Assembly (NCBI GenBank): GCA_933228895.1
Contig: OW121853.1
Span: forward strand, 120,300,133-120,364,132
DNA: 64,000 bases
Source of the DNA: Platycnemis pennipes
Taxonomy: Eukaryota > Arthropoda > Insecta > Odonata > Platycnemididae
Direction of reading: 5' to 3'
Part shown: positions 54,566 through 64,000 of the stretch, piece after piece
Numbering within the stretch: position 1 is the stretch's first letter
Layout: the number at the start of each line of letters is the position of its first letter
The notes under the pieces: generated by a model
Databases searched by the model: none
What the model saw: only the letters and a program-made list of their open reading frames with translations
Told to the model about the DNA's origin: nothing
Made by a program: the position numbers and the translations under genes

Positions 54566-55423
54566 AATAGTTCGTTGTCCGTTGCTGAGATTTGTGCTCC
54601 GTTTCCTGGGATTCAGTTGGATAGAGCATGTCGTACTATTGGCCACACTGCCATTGTCCCCCCCTGTCCTTGTTATGACCCGAGGGAGCCTCGGGATCGT
54701 CTCCCGACTGCATTCCTCGACGCGGGCTACTTTTTGCTGGGCCGTCGCTTAAGCCCTATTTCTGCTCCTTAACGTCTTTCTTTAATGGCGCTCGCCGTCA
54801 CATCTGCTTCGGTTCTCGGGGTGAGTGCTCCGTGGCTGGGAGAACAATGGACCTAGGAAATGGACCGTGAAATGGAGGGTCGCGCGCGTGTTTGGCCAAA
54901 GGGGCAATAGCATCCATTCGTTCCCCTTGGGAATCGCTGCCGGTAAAAAGGCCGCTCGCTTGCGGGGTGGAAAATTCGAACAATTATTACTGTCGCTCCC
55001 GTAAATCTAGGGTGGACGAGGATTTTGCTTGTCCGTGGAACGGTCGACCGTCGTCAAACCTCCTCGCGCGTCCGTTGTATCCACGGCTACTATTGCGCAT
55101 GCGCGAGCCCTTGTGTGCGACCTCGCGTCATTGCTGCGTTTCGATATGAAAATCCACCCTAGTGCTGACAAATTTCTATTCGGAAATGAGTAGCAATATC
55201 TATCTTTACTTTAGCTGGTATTTTGCCGATCGTAGGTGAGTTTTAATAGATTATTTAACTTAGCCTTTACTTTCCAAGCATCGGTTTTGAGCATTACTTC
55301 CTTTCTTAGCTTATTGTATTTCTAAGAAAATGCAAAAAGCATGCATGGAACAATCATGAATAAATGAGTGTTTAAGTACTAACTGTTTCTTGCAACAATT
55401 TCGTAGTAGCATAAGTAGTTTTT
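54566..55423. other. Unique GC-rich sequence
   Basis: Positions 54640-55140 are CpG-rich. Frames here (for example 54892-55149 plus, 85 codons) have no domain. The phrase GCGCATGCGC at 55095-55104 is a perfect palindrome of the NRF1 type (a common promoter motif). Promoter identity is a guess. Confidence 0.35.
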
Positions 55424-55706
55424 TGGGGTTAGGCGACCGAAGGCCGAGGTCTCAGGCACCATTCCGGATAGGATAGAGGAAGGATTTTTATTGTTTGTGG
55501 AGAGTGTCGGTATTAGCCTGCTCTTAACGAAAGGCGCCATGGGGTCTCGGTTTAACGTCCCTTCCGTTGGACGGAGAACTGTGCTATAAGTGCTCTTCAC
55601 GCATTGGTATATGGGTACTCATATACGAATGAAAAATATCTGTTACAGATTGAATTCGAACCCGGGACCTCGAGATGGAAGGGCAGTACTCTATCTACCA
55701 CTATAA
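55424..55706 (-). mobile_element. SINE family S2, nearly full-length
   Basis: Minus strand: head GGTAGATAGAGTACTGCCCT, box B GGGTTCGAATTCAA at about 55663-55650, body with AGTTCTCCGTCCAACGGAAG and TTAAGAGCAGGCTAATACCG, and the CTTCGGTCGCCTAACCCC end at 55424. It aligns with 36671-37004 in order and is diverged. The frame 55600-55379 is inside the SINE and is not a gene. Confidence 0.8.
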
Positions 55707-56480
55707 ATTAATTCTCCGTCAGAATTTCATTCCAGTCATTTCAAAGCTATTATTGATCAGAAGAACATCCAACAACTCCTACCCCTACGCTTATCATCTA
55801 AAATGCCTTTAGTCTTCCTCAACCCTTCCTCAGTTGACTGTCCACCTTAAGTTTATTCTCCCAGTATACCTACTATCATGTATTTTTATTCGTCCTCCAT
55901 CCAACTGTTCGATTCTAATTTCTGCCTCACGTTTGATTCTTAGTCAGTCACTCCGTTTGAAGTTAGTCCCATCGATTTTCTTCATTTTTCATGAAACGCA
56001 GTTGCACTACTCTTTGAGTCAGCTGTAAATTGGAGTTTTTCCCTCTCACTGCCGAAAAATTTTTAAATTGTCTTATCTCCCGTACTGGTTAACTTTATAA
56101 CTCTACTTTTTGGAGTGAATACAATGCAATATCTATTTGTTGATCTCAGTAAAATCTCACTTAATTTCCCCCTTTTCCTCTTTGCTGCCTTTTTAATCAC
56201 AATCTCACATTTGTGGTGCTTTTTAATGTCTTTTTCGCATAATATTTGATGTCCATATTTTTATTGATCTATAACTTAGAATAAGCATGGAGATTATATT
56301 TCCAATGATGATTGTTGAATTTTGCTTGTCTTATTTAAGAAATGGGCAACTTTTAGCTGCTAGGCTAATAATTTTTATTAATTTACTTTTTATATGTGTA
56401 GTATGCATAAAAATTCATACTTATACGGAAAAAGTGGTAAGAGAAAATTTGATGAGAATTTAATACCACTACTAATTTTT
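55707..56480. other. Unique AT-rich sequence, nothing recognised
   Basis: No shared repeat or coding frame beyond 64 codons. Confidence 0.4.
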
Positions 56481-57205
56481 TCATCACCATTGGTCAACAA
56501 TCCTAGGATTGGTTTGACGCAGCTTTCCACTCGATACTTCTATCGGCCAACCTCTTCATTGTGACCTAATTCTTCTCTTTTACATCCTTCACAACCTGTT
56601 CCACGTATCTCATACGAGGCCTGCCTTTTTCAATCTTCCCGTTCACTTTTCCCTCGACGATAGTCATCATGCCATCGCGTCTCAAGATATGGCCGATTAA
56701 GTTGTCCCTTCTTCTTTTTAGAGCTGTCAGCAGACTTCTCTCTTCTCCCACTCTTCTCAGGGCTTCCTCGTTACTTACTCGGTCGATTCATATAATCTTC
56801 ATCATTCTTCTGTAGCACCACATTTCGAATGCTTCTACCCTTTTCTTCTTCGCTGCTTTCATCGTCCATGCCTCACTGCCGTAAAGAAACATGATCCAGA
56901 TGTATGTTCTGATGAACTGGTTCCTTACTTCTACGCTTCTATTGCCAGCTGTAAGTAGATTCTTCTTTTGGTAGAACGCCCTCTTTTCCTGGGCTATTCT
57001 ACTCACTATTTCTTTCTTGCTTCGTCCACCGTTGGTTACTCAGCTCTCTAGGTAACAGAACTCTTTCACCTCTTCAAGTTTTTGTTTTCTTAGTTTGACA
57101 TTGGTTTTGGCCTCTTCTTTCTTGCTGCACACCAATATCTTAGTCTTCTTCTTATTGATCTTCAGATGATATCTGGCCATTGTCCTTTCCATGGTTACTA
57201 GACTA
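56481..57205 (-). mobile_element. RTE-like LINE family B, longest copy
   Basis: Minus strand, 725 bp. From 5': KINKKKTKILVC (about 57165-57130), a frame-broken LRKQKLEEVKEFCYLES, GRSKKEIVSRIAQEKRAFYQ, the ...RNQFIRTYIWIMFLYGSEAW segment, EAFEMWCYRRMMKII, the LIGHILRRDGMMTIVEGKVN and KGRPRMRYVEQV segments, and the 3' end with AATCCTAGGATTGGTTTGACG and a CATCACC tail at 56481. At least two frameshifts or stops. It gives the clearest view of the family. Confidence 0.9.
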
Positions 57206-58222
57206 ATTTCTTACCTCATTTTTAAATGTTTTACATCTTATATAAGTATTATTTTTGGTCTGTGAGAAATACATTTTACCAGAAAGTGAAATAAATGAGT
57301 TTTATTCCTGGTCTCGGCGCCAATTTGCTCACTCTTCACGTAAATCCAGACAAAAGTACATTTCTGGTTTCAAAGGAATGGAAGACTGACAAATGTTTCC
57401 TTAATATGAAGTTATCCAATGTTCTCGAGAGTCGCAAACTTCGCTACTTGCTCTTTCTTGTCGATTCCAGTCAAACCTGTTCCTGCTCCTTCAAGTGCAC
57501 TTTTCGCCTTTTTTTCCTCCCTTCCGAGGAACAGCAAGGGCCAACCCTTTTTATTACACTTGGAATATTCAATTTTATGAAAATTATGGCGAGCAGCCTC
57601 TCTTTTAAGCATTTACTCGATTTTTTCCCTATATTTCATGCCAGTGCAACCCAAATTAACCCTCTCTTCGCCGTATCGCCACAACTCTTTCGTGTCTCCC
57701 CGGGAGACAGCGACGCCTGCAGAAGCGGAATGCGTGTTGTGTAGCACCCAATCTTCCGGGAACCGAAAATAAACTGGTTTTAGACTGCGGAATAAAGTGC
57801 AGCATTTCGTTCGCAGAAGCCAGTGCATACAATCAGGACCCTGTTTATGTTTTAATAATTTTTCCCTGCAGTAATGGGTTAAATACCAGGCGAACTACTT
57901 GGTCCAGGTTCCTAGATCAAGTGGTTGATTTCATATATTGCTACGTGGAAAATGTTTTGCAACGTGCTGTATCAGATTCAAAGTCCATTTATTCTCGAAC
58001 ATTTTGTTTCTTCCGCATTTTATGTTAGTAACAAATACTTTTAGGAAGACATTCTCATGCAATGTATTCCTAGTTGTAACCAACAGGTTCACAGCTGTAA
58101 TCGGGTTCACAGCAGTAATTTTCCTCCAAAAACTGTGAGGAATAAAAACAAATATTTCACAGAAATTGCGTGGTTAAATTATGAATCTTTTTATTTTTCT
58201 CGTTCTGAACTCTTCAGAAATG
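57206..58222. other. Unique sequence, nothing recognised
   Basis: The plus frame 57295-57744 (149 codons) has no recognisable domain. It includes a hydrophobic and cysteine-rich middle but no signal peptide, and the same DNA is open for 66-71 codons on the other strand. I do not call it a gene, but it is among the few long frames here not explained by repeats or extreme base composition. Confidence 0.35.
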
Positions 58223-58285
58223 AATCTACATCTACACATTACCCCGCAAGCCACCAAAAAAGTGGGTGGCAGGGGTGTGAATCAC
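58223..58285 (-). mobile_element. CR1-like terminus, about 63 bp
   Basis: Minus strand: AATCTACATCTACACATTAC tail and a hairpin (GCAAGCCACC ... GGTGGCAGGGG) only. Confidence 0.7.
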
Positions 58286-59370
58286 TTACTGTACACAACA
58301 AATCTCCTATCACTATTCGTTCATCTTCAAAGGAACTAGAGTCAGCTTCAACCGAAAAATGCGATATTTGTGTAGAATAACCTAATACTTTCTGTTCAAT
58401 ATGAATTCAAAGTTTCTTGGAGTCACATCTGAGACCATCGATTTCTATAGTCAGCTGTTGCAATTTTTCATTAACATTTTAGTATTGAAATCCCTTGCAT
58501 CCTGGATATGTGAATGAAGTGAATTATGGCCCACGGATTTCAAAACTCTTCACTACCCGGAATGAGATTATACCCCTGCTACCCCTCTGTTCTACCCTAT
58601 ACCTACGTTGTCCAATTTCTCGCGGTTTTAAACCGAGCGTAGAATTTTGTGAAAGAAAAAAAAAAGGTCTTAGTTCTCTGTCCTGAGCGCACCAATTTTG
58701 CCTGGAGTTCTAACTTGCTCTTCTTTGAGGAATGTGAAGAGATTTTTTTTTGCTTTAGAATACTCCAATTTTCTTCCCTCCCGCCCACGGATCTCTGGAA
58801 TGGTAAGATCACCTGCAAAAAAATCCCCCGAGTGGGAGGAAAGGGAGGGAGGACTAGAGGAAGAGGGGGGATGGGGGGGGACGATTGAAATTTTACGGGG
58901 CGACGGAGCAGTGAAGGAGCTTTGGAAGTGTGGGGTGGAATGGTCTCCGAAGATACAGTCGAGCGGAGGGGAGGGATTATCTTGTTATTATTTTACCTAC
59001 CGGTTGGGGGTAAGTTTTTGTGGAGACAGCTTTGCTGCACTGATCGGCTCCTTCTCTGCGCTCTTTCCTTCTTTTTTCTTCACATCTGCATATTTCCTAC
59101 CTCTCTCCATACTCCATGCAATTAATTTTCTTTCCCTGCTTCTTACTCACTTACACAGCGTCGTACCGTGATGAACGATCCTTAAGATATGATTGTTCCT
59201 AATACACCCACCTTGTAATTAATTTCCATCTTAACCGTTCTTCCTTGTCCACGACATTCTCAACTCTTATTCATTTGTCCTCCGTTCCGTCCATTGTATA
59301 TACCTTCTCCGTTCATCTCCAAATCCACGCACGTTTTTGAAGCCATTACCAATGCATTCCCAGCATAGTA
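58286..59370. other. Unique sequence with a G-rich tract
   Basis: Positions 58830-58885 are strongly purine/G-rich (AGGAAAGGGAGGGAGG, then GGGGGGATGGGGGGGG), which could form a G-quadruplex. The plus frame 58698-59171 (157 codons) runs through this tract and has no domain. Confidence 0.35.
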
Positions 59371-60308
59371 CAGGGTGTGTCCTGAAAGTAGTAGGACTGA
59401 TTTTTTCCCGCACGCGCGGACTGTCGGACGGGTGTTTTCTGGGTTGCAGGTGGTGGAGGGGACACTAACAAAGCGCTGCGAACGTGCGCCAGTCGGCTCT
59501 GAGCTCTTGCGGAGTGTGCATCGTATTTCTTCCAGACCTCTGTCAAGTGACCTCGTCACGGTGCGTCATGGAACGTTTAGTGGAGCAGCGTTACGCAGTG
59601 AAATTCTGCGTTAAACTCGGGAAAAGCGGCAAGGAGACCCATGAACTCATCAAGGCAGCTTACGGGGTTAGTGCCATGAGCAGATCAACCGCATTTGAGT
59701 GGCACAAGCTTTTTCGAGAGGGGAGAGAAGACGTCGAAGACACCGAGCGCTCCGGACGCCCTTCGACCTCAAAAACGGACAACAATGTGGCGCGAGTGAA
59801 AAATTTATTGAACAGTGACCGTCGAATGAGTGTGAGAATGTTATCCGAAGAACTGGGAATGCCTAAAACTCAAGCGCACGAAATTGTGACTGAAAACCTG
59901 GCCATGAGAAAGGTTTGTGCGAAGTTGGTGCCGCGTGTGCTCACAGATTAGCAAAAAGAAAAGCACGCGCGACTTTCACAAGAAAATTTCGACCTTGTGA
60001 ATGAAAATCCACACTTCCCCGATCACAATCCCACAATCCCCGGACTTCTTTCTCTTCCCCAAGCTCAAGACCCCTCTGAAAGGGCGTCACCACGGGTCGG
60101 TGGAAGCTCTCCAAAAGGCCGTGACGCGTGCTCTAAAGGACATCCCGGAGTCAGCCTTCCAGGAAGCGTATGCTGCGTGGAAAACTCGCTGGCAGCGTTG
60201 TGTCGATGCCCAAGGGGGCTACTTTGAAGATTTTTGAAGCGATGTACCTATATGAGAAATAAATTTTTTGTTCTCGACTCAGTCCTACTACTTTCAGGAC
60301 GCACCCTG
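59371..60308 (+). mobile_element. mariner transposon, internally deleted
   Basis: The element is 938 bp against about 1.3 kb for a complete mariner. Terminal inverted repeats are 30 bp with one mismatch (CAGGGTGTGTCCTGAAAGTA... at 59371, inverted CAGGGTGCGTCCTGAAAGTA... from 60308). It is flanked by TA on both sides (59369-59370, 60309-60310), the target duplication of Tc1/mariner elements. The transposase gene is annotated separately. With good ends it could in principle be moved by a transposase supplied elsewhere. Confidence 0.93.
59568..60237 (+). pseudogene. mariner transposase remnant
   Basis: From the ATG at 59568 (MERLVEQRYAVKFCVKLGKS) the frame encodes the N-terminal helix-turn-helix domain: FEWHKLFREGREDVEDTERS, GRPSTSKTD and the second HTH RRMSVRMLSEELGMPKTQAH. 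It ends at a TAG (59949-59951) after PRVLTD, where the family normally continues with glutamate. Reading on gives QENFDLVNENP, then a jump near 60020-60035 and a shift of frame to SPDFFLFPKLKTPLKGRHHG and the C-terminal ...QRCVDAQGGYFEDF ending at 60237. The missing roughly 130 codons include the first two catalytic aspartates of the D,D34D triad, so the protein is inactive. An earlier in-frame ATG at 59484 is upstream of the family start. Confidence 0.92.
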
Positions 60309-60446
60309 TATTTATCCTGGAGTGGGGTCATGGAACTTTCTTCCGCGTTATCGCAATGGGTTTCAAAAATGTGAACCAATCTTGAAACGCATAGCTCACA
60401 GTAACCGTCCTAATTACTCTTTCTATCGAGTAAGATGAGTCAAAGA

Positions 60447-60512
60447 ATCGGGTTGACGTATTAGCCAGAATTCCCACCTCGAGGGCCCGCGTTCAAATAC
60501 GAGCTGTGGCAG
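60447..60512 (+). mobile_element. tRNA-derived SINE head, family S2, decayed
   Basis: ATCGGGTTGACGTATTAGCC, then CCACCTCGAGGGCCCGCG and box B-like GTTCAAATACGAG align with the S2 head with several changes. No body follows. Confidence 0.55.
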
Positions 60513-60560
60513 AGAATGTTCATAGGCATAAAGGCTCCTATTTGAGATCTATATGGAGAG

Positions 60561-61196
60561 CACATCTACATCTACATAATACCCTGCCAGCCACCACGAG
60601 GGTGTGTGGCAGGGGGTGATTTCTCACCAAACATGCACTACATATCATGCATTAAAAAGGAATAGTATTAATATAGTAGTCAGAACAACACTATTTAAAA
60701 AAAAGATACAAATTGCTAAGCAAACATGCAAAAAAATTCTGTTAGTAGGGTTAGCTTTAAGTACTCATACCAACATGCAGCTACCAATGCTATTCATTGC
60801 TACTCTCTGATAGGACATATTTACCGTTATTCGTATCTCTAATTGTTCGAGGGAAAAAGGACATTTTGAATCTATCAGTTCGGCAATCAATTTCTCTAAT
60901 TTTTTGAATATGGTTAGGTCTGCCATAGTAAGTTGGGGTTCGTAAAATATTTTTAACTTCATCACTGAAAATATTGCCATGGAATTTATTTAAGAGATTA
61001 AGTCTAAATTTCAACCTGCGATCTGACAATGATTCCCATTTCAATTCATTTAATAGACTGGTTACGCTAACATAATTATCGTATCGTCCCTTTACAAATC
61101 TTGCCGATCTTCGCTGCACACGTTCAAGTTCATTACTTACAATTAGACCGATTTCGTAGGGATCCCATACACTGGCAGCATATTCCAAATAAAGCA
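60561..61196 (-). mobile_element. CR1-like LINE family A, well-preserved copy
   Basis: Minus strand: tail CACATCTACATCTACATAA, hairpin with a CACGAGGGTG loop side, 3' UTR, and an ORF2 end open for 138 codons (61206-60790): LEYAASVWDPYEIGLIVSNE, VQRRSARFVKGRYDNYVSVT, then the LNELKWESLSDRRLKFRLNL, RTPTYYGRPNH and RDTNNGKYVLSESSNE parts. It is the longest uninterrupted ORF2 end in the window. A SINE S2 piece follows directly at its 5' side. Confidence 0.9.
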
Positions 61197-61395
61197 TCGA
61201 GCACATCGAGCACAGTACTCCGTCCGTCGGATGGGACGATAAACTGAGGACCCCTTGCCACCTTTCTTTAACAGTAGACCGCTGCCAACGTCGTTTTTCT
61301 TTTCACCGGTCCTCTGATCCCTGATTAATCCTACCTTTACTAAATTTCCCACATTTCCTTAAGGACTCAACTGTCATCTGCTGTCATATTCCCCA
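61197..61395 (+). mobile_element. SINE body, family S2
   Basis: AGCACAGTACTCCGTCCGTC, GGATGGGACGATAAACTGAG, CCACCTTTCTTTAACAGTAG, then TTTTCTTTTCACCGGTCC and a decayed end align with the S2 body. The tRNA head is missing and the piece abuts the CR1-like copy after a small tandem repeat (CATCGAGCACATCGAGCACA). Confidence 0.7.
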
Positions 61396-61581
61396 ATTAA
61401 CTACAGCAACTAAGACTAATGAAATGTCCTAAGAAAACGTTAAGAAGAATGTCTTCGCCTTCAAATGCGCCATTGAAATATAGGGATAACGCAGGTACGT
61501 GTGTATTAAAGATCCGTTTATCTAGACCCAGGTATCGAATCCATGCAAACATCATTCATATCAACCTCTTCAAGAACATTT

Positions 61582-61897
61582 TCATCTACATTTACATCTA
61601 CACAATATCCTGCAAGCCACCGCGAGGGCGTGTGGCAGGGGGTGAAAATCACCAAGCATGCACTATTGACATGCACACAAGCAACTATAGGGTCTCATGT
61701 AACTAGATTGTTAGTATTTATAGTAATTAAGGGATTTGCATCATTCACTACAGACTACTCTAAAATATTTCCCCTACCTATCCCTTTGCTATGCTGCCTA
61801 TTCTGTTCTCTTATAGTAAGGGGGAAAAATGACATTTTGAATCTATCAGTACGACAATCTATCTCTCTTATCTTATTTATCCGGTCGAATCTAGCAT
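61582..61897 (-). mobile_element. CR1-like LINE subfamily A2, 3' part
   Basis: Minus strand: tail TTCATCTACATTTACATCTAC, A2 hairpin with CTCGC-type loop, GCTTGTGTGCATG phrase, and the last decayed codons of ORF2 to about 61897. Confidence 0.85.
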
Positions 61898-62677
61898 TTT
61901 GTTTGTATCTTTGCCCCAAATATCTACCAGAAGTGCTTTATCCTAGGTTATGGCCTGATTCACTAGAACAATCCTTCTAAGCCATTACTACTACGCCTTC
62001 CTTCATGCAAACTGTTTGATAGATGGATAAACGTCTTTGTTGGGGCAAAATTGAGACTAAAAGTCCCCTCCTCCATATAAACCCTACCTGCTATCTACCT
62101 GTTACCGAGGTAACAAAACTATTCTACCTATTGTCACCGGTTTCGTCTTATTTTTATAGTAATATTGGTCATATTTTTCCTCGAGAATATAATAACTTTT
62201 TTTTGGGCCTTAAATATTTAATATCGGCTCGTTTTATCGGGGTATCGCTATCGTTCGTCCAACTTCTGGCGAATGCTTCGAGCCCTCGCGTCGTTCTTTC
62301 CAGAGTCCAGCGCCCTCTGCGCCGGGCGATTCTCTCAACAAGAACCCTATTCTAATGTGTTATCAGCCTTTTTATGGATAAGTAAGTTTCCTTTTACACG
62401 CGTTGGAAGCACCTGTCATAAATACCTCGCTCACCCACTTGTGTGCTCTTCCCTCCCCTCCACTCATCCGCTGACCGTCTGCGTCGCTCGTTTTACGCGC
62501 TGAGGGGGTTCCAGGATTCCCCCCACCCCTCCCCACCATCTCCCGCCACCCCCCTCCCTCACCCATACCGCTCCTCTTCTGTCTTCTTCCTCCTCCGGAC
62601 CTGCCAACATGCAAAGACGCAAATTCCAACGCGTTTCATCGGCACAATCCCCCCGTATCACTTTCTCCCTTTATCTA
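61898..62677. other. Unique sequence, GC-rich at 62240-62640
   Basis: C-rich tracts (CCCCCCACCCCTCC-type) and CpG occur at 62260-62600. Frames up to 110 codons are low-complexity or motif-free. Confidence 0.35.
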
Positions 62678-63660
62678 TATCATCTACACTTGCACCTCAA
62701 AACAATACCCCGAAATCCATAGTTAAAGTGTGTGGCAGGGGGTGAATTCACACGAAACATGCATTACATATCATGCATAAAAATAATCAGTAATAATAGA
62801 CTAGCCTAAACTTCACAATTTAGAAAAAAAGATAAAAATAGCAAAGCAATCATACTGAAACATGCTATTAGTTGGGTTAGCTGAAAGTTCTCTTACCAAC
62901 AAGCAACTACCTGCGCAATTCATTGATAGACTTGTATTTATACTATTAGGTATATTTACCACTATTCATGTCCCTAATCGTGCGAGGAAGGAAGGACATT
63001 TCGAATCTGTCAGTTCGGCAATCAAGTGATCTAATTTTATGGTTGTGGTCCATCCCACCATAGTGAGTGAGTTGGAGTTATATATTATATTTTTTTATGA
63101 CGCAAAATATTTTCAACGTCATCGGTAAACATATTATCTTGGAAAATATCTTTAGAGATTAAGTCTTAATTTCATCCTACGATCTGACAATGATTCCCAT
63201 TTAAGTTAATTCAGTTAGACTGGTTACACTAATATATTTATCATAACGTCCCTTTGCAAATGCAGCCGATCTTTGCTGCACACGCTTCCGTTCATTATTT
63301 AGCCTATTTCGTAAGGATTGGGGTCGTGGTGGCCTTGTGGGTAGAGCACTGAGCTACTGACAGGAGGGTCCCGGGTTTAAATCCCGGGCAAGAGCCTTTC
63401 TGGACATTTCCATCTAAAATCCTTGCGAATCGATTTTCTGGGTGTCAGAACTGAGTAGGAAATCGCAGGTGGCCCAGGGAAAGGAATTTGCCCCCCTACC
63501 CTGAATGTGTGAATTTCACACGCCATTGGCTTACTAAGTAGTAGCAGTACGGGGTGAGCTCTACTCTCACCTATCAAAACCAACCTTCGGGTTGAATCAC
63601 TGAGTGACTTCGTACGGATCCTATATACTGGCAGTATATTCCAAATGAGGTCTATCAAGG
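62678..63660 (-). mobile_element. CR1-like LINE family A interrupted by a SINE
   Basis: Minus strand: decayed tail (CATCTACACTTGCACC), hairpin, 3' UTR and ORF2 end up to the WDPYEI..NEL region at about 63307; then the SINE at 63319-63608; then the continuation (CTTCGTACGGATCC... LEYTASI-type codons) to about 63660. There is a roughly 40 bp insertion (TATATTATATTTTTTTATGA) near 63080-63105 inside the RTPTYYG region. Confidence 0.85.
63319..63608 (+). mobile_element. tRNA-derived SINE, family S1, with target duplication
   Basis: Head: TGGGGTCGTGGTGGCCTTG, GGGTAGAGCACTGAGCTAC and box B GGGTTTAAATCCCGGG at about 63372-63387; body with the TTCTGGACATTTCCATC, CTGGGTGTCAGAACTGAG, CTACTCTCACCTATC and CCAACCTTCGGGTTG phrases; 3' end TCACTGAGTGA. 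It is flanked by TTCGTAAGGAT (63308-63318) and TTCGTACGGAT (63609-63619), an 11 bp duplication with one change, inside an older CR1-like copy. Confidence 0.88.
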
Positions 63661-64000
63661 GAACAAGGGTCCATCCTAATAGTAAAGTGCATGATAATGC
63701 ATAGGTGTGTGGTAGAGAGTATGTCCACAAAAGACATGTATTACCGTCGTGTACACAACCCTACTGAGCGGTGTTTAGGGATTTTTTGCATGACTGTGTG
63801 AGCCATTATGTATACAATGAATGTTTGCGGCTTTTGTTGTATGCCTGCCTGTGTTGTTGTGTGAAAGGTGAGAATCAGAATGCCTTTCCCGTAGATATGT
63901 TGGCAGTCGTGACCTCTCATTGAGGGTATATTGTGACCATTGGTGATTGTGCATCTCATTGCGAATGAAGAAATATATTCACTTTCAAACGTTAGATGAA
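63661..64000. other. Unique sequence, nothing recognised
   Basis: The beginning (GTGTGTGGTAGAGAGTATGT) slightly resembles CR1 3' UTR wording but I cannot extend the match. Confidence 0.35.

Noticed and set aside
54254..54772. 172-codon open frame
   Set aside because: Its middle is a diverged S2 SINE (54310-54565) read backwards, so it is not a host protein.
57295..57744. 149-codon open frame
   Set aside because: No family motif, and the opposite strand is open too. Kept only as a note in the stretch description.
58698..59171. 157-codon open frame with a hydrophobic C-terminal end
   Set aside because: It crosses a G-rich low-complexity tract, has no recognisable domain and no splice or start support.
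63371..63390. Hammerhead-like CCCGGGTTT at the S1 SINE
   Set aside because: The CCCGGG here belongs to the tRNA T-arm and box B; no CUGANGA core stands at the right place.
988..63660. The regularly recurring motif CTGCAAGCCACC..GGTGTGTGGCAGG taken as a CRISPR-like or satellite array
   Set aside because: The copies are dispersed, in both orientations, and always attached to the 3' end of a CR1-like ORF, so they are LINE termini and not an array.

Overview
This is eukaryotic DNA, most plausibly from an arthropod and probably an insect; I cannot name the species. The evidence is the repeat content: CR1-like and RTE-like LINE ends, tRNA-derived SINEs, a mariner element, hAT-like and Harbinger-like non-autonomous elements, and Penelope-like foldbacks. 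There are no operons, no long open frames and no bacterial signals. I found no exon of a host gene that I would defend. The longest open frames are either LINE remnants or low-complexity and GC-rich chance frames. The window reads as intergenic sequence or a very large intron.

The dominant repeat is a CR1-like LINE, called family A here. It has more than 20 copies, nearly all cut at varying 5' points and sharing one 3' end. The frame encodes the last part of the reverse transcriptase protein (LEYAASVWDPYEIG ... RTPTYYGRLDH ... ending SNG-stop). A conserved terminal hairpin and a GATGTA-repeat tail follow. A second subfamily, A2, has a different C-terminal protein (NSVQSRAARFVKRCYDRLSS type) but the same hairpin and tail; it has five long copies (13.2, 33.2, 50.2, 53.6 and 61.6 kb) and three short ones. 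An RTE-like LINE, family B, lies at 5.1, 24.4, 44.5 and 56.5 kb, with decayed pieces at 31.9, 35.6, 39.6 and 52.9 kb.

SINE heads with recognisable A and B boxes are scattered throughout. The clearest are a full-length 334 bp copy with a 13 bp target duplication (36671-37004) and a copy inserted into an older LINE with an 11 bp target duplication (63319-63608). DNA transposons include a Harbinger-like element with 44 bp terminal repeats (6931-7450), a hAT-like element with an 8 bp target duplication and internal poly-G (40191-40484), and an internally deleted mariner with intact 30 bp terminal repeats (59371-60308).

The most interesting signals are three foldback elements at 30.5, 32.8 and 43.8 kb. 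Each has long inverted arms, a unique 5' stretch and flanking 12-13 bp direct repeats. Each carries a hammerhead-ribozyme-like core in which GAAA runs straight into a short palindrome (ACCCGGGT, ACTAGT or ATCGAT) in place of a looped stem III. This matches the hammerheads of Penelope-like elements and retrozymes, which act as dimers. Between the repeats lie unique stretches with GC-rich, CpG-containing blocks (for example 12.1-12.7, 20.4-20.7, 40.6-41.1, 47.3-47.6 and 54.6-55.1 kb) that could be promoters or untranslated exons. The sequence alone does not show which.
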